Below, one piece after another: positions 51,470 through 60,431 of a stretch of 64,000 nucleotides of DNA. The notes beneath the pieces were generated by a model. The model was not told the DNA's origin. It saw only the letters and a program-made list of their open reading frames with translations, and ran no database searches. Position 1 is the stretch's first letter. The number at the start of each line of letters is the position of its first letter. This DNA comes from UBA5614 sp963667535 (GTDB lineage: Bacteria; Cloacimonadota; Cloacimonadia; Cloacimonadales; Cloacimonadaceae): contig CAXXDU010000002.1 in assembly GCA_963667535.2 (NCBI GenBank), positions 1,240,001 to 1,304,000 on the forward strand. Reading direction: 5' to 3'. The position numbers and the translations under genes are program-made.

Positions 51470-53845
51470 ATGAAGTATTATTCAATTTATCTGACAGTAC
51501 AAACCGATCTGGATGATATTATTTACAGCTCTCAAGCAGATATTGTCAGAGGAGCAAGAGTAATTGTTTCCTTCAACAGAAAATTCATGACAGGTATCCG
51601 CAATACTGAGATAGCTCAAAGTAACCTTCCTGAAGGTGTGAGTATCAAGGGAGTCTTTGAAATTCTGGATGAGGAATGCATTTTACCTGATAATCTGCTC
51701 AAGCTGGCAGAATGGATTAGTAAATACTACCGCTGTTCTATTGGGAAAGCTATATTTGCTATGCTGCCTTCGGTTATCATGCCTGAAATAGCTACTCAGC
51801 TTAAGTGGATTGGAAAAAGTGATTATCCTGACGAGTATACTATCCTGAAAAATCTACTACCTGATGACCGTTTTTATCTGATGTCTGATGTCAAAAAAGG
51901 TTTTGGTAGCAAGCCTTTTTATAAGATACTCGAATCTGCCGAAGCTATGGGCTTACTCGAAATTAAAAGAGCCTTTGATAGTAAGGTTAAGCCCAAAACC
52001 GTAAACTTTGTTAAGGTTCTACAACAGACTGAGGCAATCAATTTAACACTCAAACAGCAGTCTGCCTGGCTGTTAATTTGTTCCCAAGACAACGAATTTC
52101 CTCTTCAATCTGTAACAGAAGAGATTTCCTATTCCATTATCAAAGCCCTTGTTGCTAAGGGTCTGATTGAGATTGTACCACGTCAGATGGAAAACAGAGC
52201 CGTCATTTTCCCCGAGCAAAGAAGCACAAAAGAGCTAACCCTCACTCCGGAGCAAGCGGGAATCATTGAATCCATTACCGGTCAATCCAAAACTCCTCAG
52301 GTTCATTTACTCTATGGGATTACCGGTAGCGGTAAAACTGAAGTCTATATCGGCATCATTAAGCATTATCTGAAGCAAGGTCAAAACATTATCCTGCTCA
52401 TCCCGGAGATTGCTCTTACTCCTCAGATGGTGGATAGGTTTTACGGAGTATTTGGCTCTTCCATAGCTATCTTGCACAGTCAGCTTACAGAAAGGCAGAG
52501 GTATGAGCAATGGCAGGAGATAAAGAAAGCATCCTGCCGCATTGTAATAGGTGCCCGTAGCGCTATTTTTGCTCCGCTTAAAAAGATTGGTCTGATTATC
52601 GTGGATGAAGAGCATGAACAAAGCTATAAGCAGGAAAACATCCCGCGTTATCAGGGTAGAGACGTAGCTATAGTACGTGCCAGAATTGAGAAGGCAGCCG
52701 TAATTTTGGGCAGCGCAACTCCTTCACTGGAAACATGGTATAATGTGGAAATCGGAAGGTATCAAAAGCATATCTTGTCTTCCAGACCCACAGCACAAGG
52801 CTTGCCGGTGGTTCAGCTTATTGACCTCAGAGATGAGGAAGAAGTAGATTTGATATCAGTTACCCTTAGAGATGCCATCCAGGTATGTCTTGATAAAAAG
52901 GAACAGGTAATCCTTCTTCAGAACAGACGCGGGTTTGCGTCATTCGTACAATGTAAAAACTGTGGCATTCTGCAGAAATGTCCCAATTGTGAAATCAGCT
53001 TGTATTATCACCATGACAGAGATGAAACCATGTGTCATTATTGCGGATATCATGTGCCCATCCCTCGCAAGTGTGCAGCCTGTGGCAGCTACACGTTTTC
53101 TTTCGGAGCACCCGGTACTCAGAAGATTGAGCAACTTCTGAAAACATATTTTCCCTTAGCCAAAATACTTCGGATGGATTCAGATTCCTCCCGTAAAAAA
53201 GACACTTACAACTACATGTATAACAAAATGCACAGTAAAGAGATAGATATTCTTTTGGGTACTCAGATGATATCCAAAGGCCTGGATTTTCCCAATGTTA
53301 CGCTGGTCGGTGTCATTCTGGCTGATATCTCGCTCAATGTACCCGATTTTCGTGCTGCGGAGCGCACATTCAATCTGCTTACCCAGGTAGCAGGACGTTC
53401 CGGCAGAGGTGAGCAGCCGGGGAAAGTCATCATCCAAACCTGGAATCCCGAGCATTATGCTATAAAATATGCCTGTGACCAGGATTATGTCAATTTCGCA
53501 ACTGAAGAAATGGGGTACAGGAAAAGACTTTATTATCCGCCTTATTACCGTATGGGCAGATTACTCTTCACTTCCACTGACGAGAAAAAAATTCAGGCAG
53601 TCATCAATCGATATTATCAGGCGATAGAACAATTGAAACTAAAGTATCGGGTTCCCAATCTGCTGATTCTGGGACCCAGCCCGGCACCGATGAGTAAAAT
53701 AAATAAACTCTTCCGTTATCACCTGATTATTAAAGCCATAGATGCGGAAACCCTCTCCCGGGCAGTTTCAGAATTGGAATCACTCATCAAATTACCTTCT
53801 GCTGTGAATATGGCTATTGATATTGACCCTATTTCATTGATGTAG
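51470..53845 (+). CDS. priA: Primosomal protein N' (replication restart helicase PriA)
   Basis: A 791-aa superfamily 2 helicase that reloads the replisome at stalled forks. It has an N-terminal DNA 3'-end binding domain, Walker A GITGSGKTEVYI (about residue 283), DEEH box (about 379) and motif VI region QVAGRSGRGEQPG (about 640). The zinc-binding insertion with eight Cys in paired CxxC form runs from about 492 to 535 (CKNCGILQKCPNC ... CHYCGYHVPIPRKCAACGS). All helicase motifs look intact. The start ATG lies 5 bases after the preceding terminator, with no Shine-Dalgarno other than the terminator 3' arm (aagggg), 15 bases before the ATG. Confidence 0.97.
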   Translation: MKYYSIYLTVQTDLDDIIYSSQADIVRGARVIVSFNRKFMTGIRNTEIAQSNLPEGVSIKGVFEILDEECILPDNLLKLAEWISKYYRCSIGKAIFAMLPSVIMPEIATQLKWIGKSDYPDEYTILKNLLPDDRFYLMSDVKKGFGSKPFYKILESAEAMGLLEIKRAFDSKVKPKTVNFVKVLQQTEAINLTLKQQSAWLLICSQDNEFPLQSVTEEISYSIIKALVAKGLIEIVPRQMENRAVIFPEQRSTKELTLTPEQAGIIESITGQSKTPQVHLLYGITGSGKTEVYIGIIKHYLKQGQNIILLIPEIALTPQMVDRFYGVFGSSIAILHSQLTERQRYEQWQEIKKASCRIVIGARSAIFAPLKKIGLIIVDEEHEQSYKQENIPRYQGRDVAIVRARIEKAAVILGSATPSLETWYNVEIGRYQKHILSSRPTAQGLPVVQLIDLRDEEEVDLISVTLRDAIQVCLDKKEQVILLQNRRGFASFVQCKNCGILQKCPNCEISLYYHHDRDETMCHYCGYHVPIPRKCAACGSYTFSFGAPGTQKIEQLLKTYFPLAKILRMDSDSSRKKDTYNYMYNKMHSKEIDILLGTQMISKGLDFPNVTLVGVILADISLNVPDFRAAERTFNLLTQVAGRSGRGEQPGKVIIQTWNPEHYAIKYACDQDYVNFATEEMGYRKRLYYPPYYRMGRLLFTSTDEKKIQAVINRYYQAIEQLKLKYRVPNLLILGPSPAPMSKINKLFRYHLIIKAIDAETLSRAVSELESLIKLPSAVNMAIDIDPISLM

Positions 53846-53885
53846 TTATTTACCTATTTATCACTTCTGTCCAGGGGAGAATCAT

Positions 53886-53916
53886 ATAAAAAAAAGAAGC
53901 TCCCGACGGGAGCTTC
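53886..53916 (-). terminator. Rho-independent terminator of the DUF1292 gene
   Basis: Arms gaagctccc (53896-53904) and gggagcttc (53908-53916) with a 3-nt loop. A long A-run on the plus strand (53887-53895) is the T-tract for the minus-strand gene. It may also serve priA, coming from the other side. Confidence 0.88.
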
Positions 53917-53947
53917 TCAGTGTTCAATATTTTATAAAGCTTGTAAA

Positions 53948-54253
53948 TTATGCCTTATCTTCTTCTGCAAATCTTTTCTCAAAGACCTTGGATATTGTTT
54001 CAAATTCCTTATCATCTTCAATGGAAAAGAATTCTACATTTTCGCCATCTTCTTTGAAACCATAGATAAAGTATTCGTCGCCTTCCATAGGGGCCAATGC
54101 AACATAGCTCTTTTTCTTATGCTCGTATGTATCAAGAATAATAAATTCCTCAGAAGTGCCATCTTCTAATTCTAATGTTATTGTATCACACCCGCATTCG
54201 TCGTCTTCACACCCGCAGGCTTCGTTCTTTAGTTCTTTTTCATTTGTGCTCAT
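53948..54253 (-). CDS. DUF1292 family protein with N-terminal Cys cluster
   Basis: About 101 aa from ATG 54253, which has ctggagattact upstream; the longer frame to 54334 lacks a ribosome site. The body (TITLELEDGTSEEFIILDTY ... YVALAP ... YFIYGF) is the DUF1292 domain (YrzB-like) seen in Firmicutes and others, of unknown function. Before it lies a short acidic Cys-rich stretch, ACGCEDDECGCDT, with four Cys in CxC pairs that could bind a metal (inference). It is monocistronic, with its own terminator. Confidence 0.8.
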   Translation of the reverse strand: MSTNEKELKNEACGCEDDECGCDTITLELEDGTSEEFIILDTYEHKKKSYVALAPMEGDEYFIYGFKEDGENVEFFSIEDDKEFETISKVFEKRFAEEDKA

Positions 54254-54672
54254 AGTAATCTCCAGATAGTGTAGTTTTATGTCTATTTTATTTTGAGGCT
54301 GTTTCTGACAAGCTAAATCTTCAAAATGTTGCATTTCTTGAACTTATTTAAGCTAGAAGACTCCATCATTGTAATAGACATGATACATTTCTCAGATTTC
54401 TTTCTTGTGCCTTAAATAATCCGAGGGAGATTAAACAGAGATGTAAGGGGTATCAAAGGGGTTTTTCCTTATATACCCCTTAGAAACCTCTATAATATCT
54501 GTAGAATCAGCTAAGCTATGAATAATGGACGAAAGCAATTGAACAATGTGACATTGAGAGTGGGTGAATAAGTAGCTTGACACTGCAAGCTCTAAAATTG
54601 TATGCGTAATATGACTATATATTCAGTCTGTTGGATTTAGTAATATGGCTGAATAAGCTGACGGGAGGTTAC
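54254..54672. other. Divergent intergenic region carrying variable-core repeat copy 3
   Basis: About 420 bases between the DUF1292 gene and the TPR gene. The main content is copy 3 of the dispersed repeat (54393-54527). No additional gene was recognised. The ribosome site GGGAGG (54663-54668) for the TPR gene is at the right end. Confidence 0.65.
54393..54527 (-). repeat. Dispersed variable-core hairpin repeat, copy 3 (reverse orientation)
   Basis: Read on the minus strand: GCTTAGCTGATTCTACAG and AGATATTATAGAGG, then a core, then ACATCTCTGTTTAATCTCC, then CGGATTATTTAAGGCACAAG. These flanks align closely with copy 1 (GCTTAATAGATTCAAG, AGATATTGATGGGAG, GCATCTCTCTTTAATCTCC, AGGATTATATAAG). The core hairpin has arms TAAGGGGTAT (54444-54453) and ATACCCCTTA (54473-54482) with a 19-nt loop, unrelated to the cores of copies 1 and 2. 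Confidence 0.78.
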
Positions 54673-55965
54673 TTGCGACCATTTTTGATAGTACTGTTAT
54701 GCGTAATTTGGATGGGTTTGAGTGCAAAGACATTTGTCCGCGAATACACCTACAAAGCAGGTGAATCTGATAGTAAGATATCCTCACGAGCCATAGCATT
54801 GGAGCAGGTAAAACGGCTTTTATTGGAAGAAGTTGGCATTTATATCCAGAGTAGCATCAGAAATGAAGAATCTGAAGCTAATGGTCAGGTATCATCACTG
54901 ACGGAGAAGGATATAAAAGTGTTGAGTGCGGGCATCACTCAAACGAAAGTACTGGATGAAATGTGGAATGGAGTATCATTCTGGTTGAAAGCTGAAATTA
55001 CTCTGGATGAAAAAGATGTGCTCAAACAACTTGATGACCTCATGAATAATGAGAAGTATAAAAAAGCGCTGGAAGACAACCGCCTGATTACTGATAATGC
55101 CCTGGCAGAATTGGAAAGACTCAGGCTCGAACTGGAACAGGAAAAGGATAAAAATGCTCAGGCACAACTTCAGAAAGATTACATAACCGAATCTGAGAAA
55201 CTTAGCGCTGCTGAATGGAATGAGAAAGGTTCCGAAGCATATTTCAATTCTGACTATCCTTTGGCAATTACATATCTCAAAAAATCAGTAGAAATTGACC
55301 CGAGTAATGCGAATGTATGGTTTACTCTGGCTTTGGCGAATAAAATCAATAAAGACTTTGGGCAATCGATTATCTGTCTTAATACAATGCTGGAGCTGGA
55401 CTCACTGAGTACTGATGCACTAGTAGCACTGGGAGAAGTGTATCAGGAAAGCGGTGACATCGAAAAAGCAATGCAGTATTATAACAAAACTCTGGAAATC
55501 AATCCCAATAATATGCTGGCGTATATCAATTTATCCATGGCTTATGAGAAGCTGGAAGATTTTGACAACGCTATTGCCAGTTACAAAAGAATGCTGGAAT
55601 TTGATGATGAACCATCTTATGAAGTAGGTCGGCTGGGTGAAATCTATTATAACCTGAAAGACTATCCCAATTCAATAATATACTATAGAATGGCAGCAGA
55701 AATCGATACTACTTATTACTGGCTCTGGATGTCTTTGGGCGATGCCTGCTACAATAATGCTGAATATCTTCCTGCAGTGGAGGCATACAAAAAGGCTCTG
55801 GCATTACAACCGGATGATACCGGGATACTAAATAGCATTGGCAAAGCATATTATGATCTGGGTGATTATGGTAATTGCAATAAATACTATATCCAATCAG
55901 CTAAGTTGGGAGACACAGAGATTCAAGCCTGGTGTGATGCAAACGGAATCAAATGGCAGGACTGA
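54673..55965 (+). CDS. Exported or membrane-anchored TPR protein
   Basis: About 430 aa from TTG 54673, 4 bases after GGGAGG; the open frame runs upstream to 54631 without a better start. An N-terminal hydrophobic segment (PFLIVLLCVIWMGLSAKTF) acts as a signal peptide. Residues about 30-110 resemble the SH3-like or lipoprotein-type EYTYKAGESDSKISSRAIAL domain seen in proteins that precede TPR modules, then a coiled coil (ELERLRLELEQEKDKNAQAQ). The second half has at least six consecutive TPRs (AWNEKGSEAYFNSDYPLAI, ALGEVYQESGDIEKAMQYY). It is probably a periplasmic scaffold; partner unknown. Confidence 0.8.
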   Translation: MRPFLIVLLCVIWMGLSAKTFVREYTYKAGESDSKISSRAIALEQVKRLLLEEVGIYIQSSIRNEESEANGQVSSLTEKDIKVLSAGITQTKVLDEMWNGVSFWLKAEITLDEKDVLKQLDDLMNNEKYKKALEDNRLITDNALAELERLRLELEQEKDKNAQAQLQKDYITESEKLSAAEWNEKGSEAYFNSDYPLAITYLKKSVEIDPSNANVWFTLALANKINKDFGQSIICLNTMLELDSLSTDALVALGEVYQESGDIEKAMQYYNKTLEINPNNMLAYINLSMAYEKLEDFDNAIASYKRMLEFDDEPSYEVGRLGEIYYNLKDYPNSIIYYRMAAEIDTTYYWLWMSLGDACYNNAEYLPAVEAYKKALALQPDDTGILNSIGKAYYDLGDYGNCNKYYIQSAKLGDTEIQAWCDANGIKWQD

Positions 55966-56140
55966 ATCCGGCTTTGTTATAATGATCTATCCTATTTCCA
56001 TATATACTTCTGAGTTATACTTACTCATTTCCAATTTATTACCCGGTTGATTCTTCAGATTAAACAAACCCTGTCTTTATCAAATTCTAACATTCGAATA
56101 GTATAACCTATACATAAGAAATATGAATGTGGAGAAGAAT

Positions 56141-58540
56141 ATGTCAAAGGCAGATTTGCATTGTCATTCAATCTATTCAGAGCATCCATCAGATTGGTTC
56201 CTGCAACGTCTGGGCGCCAAAGAATCATATACAAACCCTATAACAGTCTATCATGCCGCTCTTGATGCAGGCATGGACTTTGTGACTATTACTGACCATA
56301 ATAAAATCGATGGAGTGTACTTACTGAAAGATAAATTCCCCGGCAAAGTTATAACCGGGGTTGAATCAACTACTTACTTTCCCGAAGATAATTGCAAGAT
56401 ACATATACTAATTTATGGTTTGGATGATATCCAGTTTGAAGTTATAAATCATGTGAGAAAGGACATCTATGAGCTGAGAGACTATCTTAAACAAGAGAAT
56501 CTGGCTCATAGTGTTGCTCATGCATCATATTCGATAAATGGAAAGCTCAATCAAACTCATCTGGAAAAGCTGATCTTGCTGTTTGACCACTTTGAAGCAA
56601 TCAATGGTGGTCGCAGCAAGCACAACAACCTAAGCTGGAACAATTTATTACAGCAATTGAATCCGGATATTATCCAGAAACTGTATAACCTTTACCGTAT
56701 CGAGCCTATGAGTGAAAATGCATGGATAAAGGGATTTACCGGTGGAAGCGATGATCATGGCGCTCTGTTTATCGGCAATACCTGGACGTCAGCAAAGGCT
56801 ATCACAGGTGAAGATTTCCTCAGGAAAATCCGGGAAAAAGAAAGCCTTGCCGAAGGCAGGCACAATAGCTATCACGCTCTTGCTTTCACTGTGTATAAAA
56901 TTGCCTGGGATTTTTCCAGACAAAAGACAGGGACCAGGAAAGATACTATTATCTCTAAATTGACAGAGCACATATTTGATAATCGAGGTTTAGAACTCAA
57001 GGACAGAATCAGGCTCAGAAGCATGAAGAGTATGGCTGATATCAAAGGTGACACGCTAAAGCGCAGCATGAGTGATTTGATTGAGACCCTCAAGCCAATG
57101 CCATCTGTTACAACTGACCAAAGGTTGGATTTAATCTATAGTAAAATTTCCCAATTGGCTGATGCATATTTTATGGTATTTTTGGATTCTCTGGAAGATG
57201 ATATCAAGGAAATGAATCTGATAAAACTTGTACGAAACATAAGCAGCAGTTTACCCGGGATATTCTTACTGCTGCCATTCTTTAGCTCATTAAAGCATAT
57301 ACACCAAAATCGGACTCTGTTATCAGAAATGCGAATGAGCCTGGAAATAGAGTCTGAGCCACGCAAACAAAGAATTCTGTGGTTTACTGATACATTGAAT
57401 GACTTGAATGGAGTATCTGTGACTATTAAACGGATGGGGCAGGTTGCCTTTGAGGAAGGCAGAGAAACAATGATAGTCGCTTCTCTGGATGATGACCAGA
57501 TTACGGATGAAATACCGCAGAACCTGATGAATCTACCTTATATGTACCGTTTCCCGTTGCCTTTTTATGAAAACTACCGGATAAAAGTTCCATCAATTCT
57601 AAACAGTATTAAGATGATTCAGGATTATGAACCTGATAAAATCATCATCTCTACTCCTGGACCTCTGGGCTTGCTGGCGCTTCTGGCAGCCAAGATTATG
57701 CAAATTGAATGCATTGGGATATATCATACAGACTTTACCTACGAAGCAGAACACATCATTGAAGACGAATCAGCCAGGAATATGATTCTATCTTTTGAAC
57801 ACTGGTTTTATAACCAAATGGACGAAATCCGGGTTCCTACTCATGAGTATGAACATATCCTGAAACAGCGTGGGATTCATGCAGACCGGATGCAGCTTTT
57901 GAAGCGCGGGATTGAGACAGAGTTGTTTCGTCCGTTTGAAAATCGCAAAGCTTTGCTCCCTGCAAAGCTGTTAAACAGGAATGGAGTAACTTTACTTTAT
58001 GCAGGCAGAGTATCAAAGGACAAGTCTCTGGAGCTATTGGCACATGTATATTTGAATCTGCTCCAGAAATATCCGGATCTCAATCTTATTATTGCCGGGA
58101 ATGGACCTTTCCTGAAAGAATTGAAAGAAATTTTAACCGGTACAAACAATATTGTATTAACAGGTAGTAATGTGGTGTTTACGGGAGCTGTTTCCCGTAA
58201 TTCATTACCTAATCTGTATAATGCAGCAGATTATTTTATCTTTCCAAGCGTTACAGATACTTTCGGAATGGTCATCCTGGAATCCCAGGCATGTGGATTA
58301 CCTGCTGTTGTCTCCAATCAGGGAGGACCCAAAGAAATCATTAGTCCTTCTATGACCGGCTTTGTGGCAGCAGACCAGAAGAAAGAAAGTTGGGTCAAAA
58401 TAGTGGAACACTGCATAGATTTGTATAAAAACCATCAGAAGACTTATCTTGAAATGCGACGGGCAAGCAGAGAAACTGCAATGCTTAATGGAAACTGGTC
58501 AGGCGTAATTAGTGATCTTTTAGGTGATGTAATGATATAA
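56141..58540 (+). CDS. Fusion of a PHP phosphoesterase domain and a GT4-family glycosyltransferase
   Basis: About 799 aa from ATG 56141, 6 bases after ggag; an upstream ATG at 56123 lacks a ribosome site. Residues 1-270 form a PHP domain with the metal-binding HCHSIYSEH (about 5-13), ITDHNKIDG (about 48) and GSDDHGALFIGN (about 204). A helical linker follows, then a GT-B glycosyltransferase of family 4 type (about 410-799): N-terminal TDTLNDLNGVSVTIKRMGQV, nucleotide-binding LYAGRVSKDKSLELL (about 618), and the EX7E-like segment FPSVTDTFGMVILESQACGLP (about 704). The fusion suggests joint removal of a phosphate or nucleotide group and glycosyl transfer in one polypeptide, perhaps in glycolipid or glucan synthesis. 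The substrate is unknown. Confidence 0.85.
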   Translation: MSKADLHCHSIYSEHPSDWFLQRLGAKESYTNPITVYHAALDAGMDFVTITDHNKIDGVYLLKDKFPGKVITGVESTTYFPEDNCKIHILIYGLDDIQFEVINHVRKDIYELRDYLKQENLAHSVAHASYSINGKLNQTHLEKLILLFDHFEAINGGRSKHNNLSWNNLLQQLNPDIIQKLYNLYRIEPMSENAWIKGFTGGSDDHGALFIGNTWTSAKAITGEDFLRKIREKESLAEGRHNSYHALAFTVYKIAWDFSRQKTGTRKDTIISKLTEHIFDNRGLELKDRIRLRSMKSMADIKGDTLKRSMSDLIETLKPMPSVTTDQRLDLIYSKISQLADAYFMVFLDSLEDDIKEMNLIKLVRNISSSLPGIFLLLPFFSSLKHIHQNRTLLSEMRMSLEIESEPRKQRILWFTDTLNDLNGVSVTIKRMGQVAFEEGRETMIVASLDDDQITDEIPQNLMNLPYMYRFPLPFYENYRIKVPSILNSIKMIQDYEPDKIIISTPGPLGLLALLAAKIMQIECIGIYHTDFTYEAEHIIEDESARNMILSFEHWFYNQMDEIRVPTHEYEHILKQRGIHADRMQLLKRGIETELFRPFENRKALLPAKLLNRNGVTLLYAGRVSKDKSLELLAHVYLNLLQKYPDLNLIIAGNGPFLKELKEILTGTNNIVLTGSNVVFTGAVSRNSLPNLYNAADYFIFPSVTDTFGMVILESQACGLPAVVSNQGGPKEIISPSMTGFVAADQKKESWVKIVEHCIDLYKNHQKTYLEMRRASRETAMLNGNWSGVISDLLGDVMI

Positions 58541-58561
58541 TCCCCCTTTGTGAGAACGCCA

Positions 58562-59119
58562 TCATACAAAACTCCCTAAACCTCCGCAGCCCTCCTGGCT
58601 TTTGTCTTGAGGGCTGTTTGTTTTAATCCGTCTCAATGCTTTGGTTCTGAGCTGCTTGACTTTCTCAGGGGTCAGATTCAGTTCCAGGGCAATATCTTTC
58701 AAGGTTTTGCCATGTTTAAAACTCAATAGAACTATTTGTTTTTCCAGCTCAGGGATGTTTTGCTTAAGTATTGCCTCGATATTGCTATTGTCCTGAGTTA
58801 TTGGGGGAGTTGTAACCAATGTCCGGGTATCTGCAAGTTTTTCCGTGTCTTTGTAAGATATGTGAAGAATCTGCTTCAATTCTCTTGAAACAGCTAACAG
58901 GATGTACTTCTTTATCCAGAAAGTGGCATAAGTGCTGAATTGCACATTATGCTGATTATCAAACCTGTTACAGGCTTCCAACAAGCCAAGCATACCTTCC
59001 TGGATTAAATCATCCTTTGAAAGCCCGCTGTTTTTGTAACGAAAGGCAATTCCTTTGACAAGAGGCAGATACTCGGCTACTACACTCTCAGGATTGAGAC
59101 TATTAGACGTTTGTATCAT
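58562..59119 (-). CDS. Sigma-70 family RNA polymerase sigma factor
   Basis: A 185-aa sigma factor. Region 2 is clear: VVAEYLPLVKGIAFRY, then DLIQEGMLGLLEACNRFD and FSTYATFWIKKYILLAVSREL, the promoter-opening helices. Region 4 near 130-170 has LKDIALELNLTPEKVKQLRTKAL, a helix-turn-helix for -35 recognition. There is no region 1.1 and region 3 is reduced, so it is a small alternative sigma factor. The first 17 bases overlap the phoR 3' end and no good ribosome site precedes it, pointing to translational coupling with phoR. It should therefore rise with the phosphate regulators. Confidence 0.88.
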   Translation of the reverse strand: MIQTSNSLNPESVVAEYLPLVKGIAFRYKNSGLSKDDLIQEGMLGLLEACNRFDNQHNVQFSTYATFWIKKYILLAVSRELKQILHISYKDTEKLADTRTLVTTPPITQDNSNIEAILKQNIPELEKQIVLLSFKHGKTLKDIALELNLTPEKVKQLRTKALRRIKTNSPQDKSQEGCGGLGSFV

Positions 59120-60431
59120 TGTTGGACTGAGGTATGGGAAATTTCATTGTGAAGCATGTGCCTTTACCGGGTGTGCTTTGCACTTCAATGGTGCCTTTAT
59201 GCAGTAAAACACTATGTTTGGCAATCGCCAGACCCAGCCCTGTACCGCTTAAGCTTTTGTTGCGGGAAGGGTCTGCCACATAGAAGCGTTCGAATATACG
59301 GGGTAGGTTTTCAGCTACGATGCCGCTGCCTGTATCGCATACTTCTATGCTGAGAGCATGAGTTTCCTGCTTCAAACGGATGGTTATACCGCCTTTTTCT
59401 GTGTATCTCAGAGCATTATCAATCAGGTTAATAAAGATTTGTTCAAATTTGTAAGGGTCAACCGTTAAGCGGGGCAGATTGTCCTCAGCTTCAAAATGCA
59501 AGGTCAATCCCTTTTCTTTGAGGCTATATTGATACAAAGCTGCAATGTTGTCAAAGAAAGTAATCAGATTAATGGGCTGCAAATCAAGCTCCGGTAACCT
59601 TTCCAATTGAGCCAGAGCCTGCAAATCACTGACTAAGCTTATCATGCGGTCTGTGTGATTGCGGATGATATTCAGATACCTTGTATTATCCTTACCGGGT
59701 GTATCACTTATTGCTTCCGAAAAGCCTTTGATAGCAGTGAGAGGAGTCCTGAGTTCATGCGCCAGATTAATGATAAAGTCCTTTTTCATCTGCTCTGTTT
59801 GCTTGAGGATATCCACATTCTGCAGGATGAAGACTATTGTATCAGTTTTGGGATTAAACTCACTTTTAAATAAATAGAAATGGTTCTCAAGGGTCACTTC
59901 CTGTTGCTGGCTGTCTTTGGTTGCCTCAACAAACTTTATTCTATCCAGTAAATCAGGGTCTCGGATTACTTCCCAGTAAAACTGATTTTGTCCTTTGACA
60001 TAGGAAGGAAAGATCTCGCTAAAACCTAAACTCGACCATAGGATATTACCTTCTTTATTCTGTATCCAGAGCACTTCAGTAATAGAATTTAATACAATTT
60101 TTAATTCTGCTCTGTCAGCTTTATGCTCATTAAACAGATATTGGAAGTTTTCTACCAAATCATTGATAGCCTCGCCTAAGGGTTCGATTTCCCAGTCCGT
60201 TCTTTCAGAATATCTGCCGCTTAAGTCTCCCCGGCTGGCTCTTAATGTGATATCTGTGAGGTTAATTATAGATTTATCTATCCTTCTGCTAATCAGGACT
60301 GTGAAAATGAAAGCCAGTAATATAGGCGTGAACGCCAGTAAGGTAATCCCAGAAATGGTAACCAAAACCACACTCAGGCAGACTAAGAGAAAGTCAATTA
60401 TTAAGGTCAGGAATAGATTGTGGTTAATCAT
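59103..60431 (-). CDS. phoR: Phosphate-regulon sensor histidine kinase PhoR
   Basis: A 442-aa inner-membrane kinase. Two helices (about 6-45) with almost no periplasmic loop resemble PhoR-type architecture, followed by HAMP-like (about 48-100) and PAS-like (about 105-210) regions. The H-box INLAHELRTPLT has the phospho-acceptor His225. ATP-binding motifs are N-box LINLIDNALRYTEKG, G1 VCDTGSGI, F-box RIFERFYV and G2 GTGLGLAIAKH. It partners with the overlapping phoB upstream. The pst genes lie divergently beyond phoB, so phosphate sensing is the best reading. The short periplasmic part suggests that sensing is through other proteins, such as Pst components. Confidence 0.92.
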   Translation of the reverse strand: MINHNLFLTLIIDFLLVCLSVVLVTISGITLLAFTPILLAFIFTVLISRRIDKSIINLTDITLRASRGDLSGRYSERTDWEIEPLGEAINDLVENFQYLFNEHKADRAELKIVLNSITEVLWIQNKEGNILWSSLGFSEIFPSYVKGQNQFYWEVIRDPDLLDRIKFVEATKDSQQQEVTLENHFYLFKSEFNPKTDTIVFILQNVDILKQTEQMKKDFIINLAHELRTPLTAIKGFSEAISDTPGKDNTRYLNIIRNHTDRMISLVSDLQALAQLERLPELDLQPINLITFFDNIAALYQYSLKEKGLTLHFEAEDNLPRLTVDPYKFEQIFINLIDNALRYTEKGGITIRLKQETHALSIEVCDTGSGIVAENLPRIFERFYVADPSRNKSLSGTGLGLAIAKHSVLLHKGTIEVQSTPGKGTCFTMKFPIPQSNNDTNV

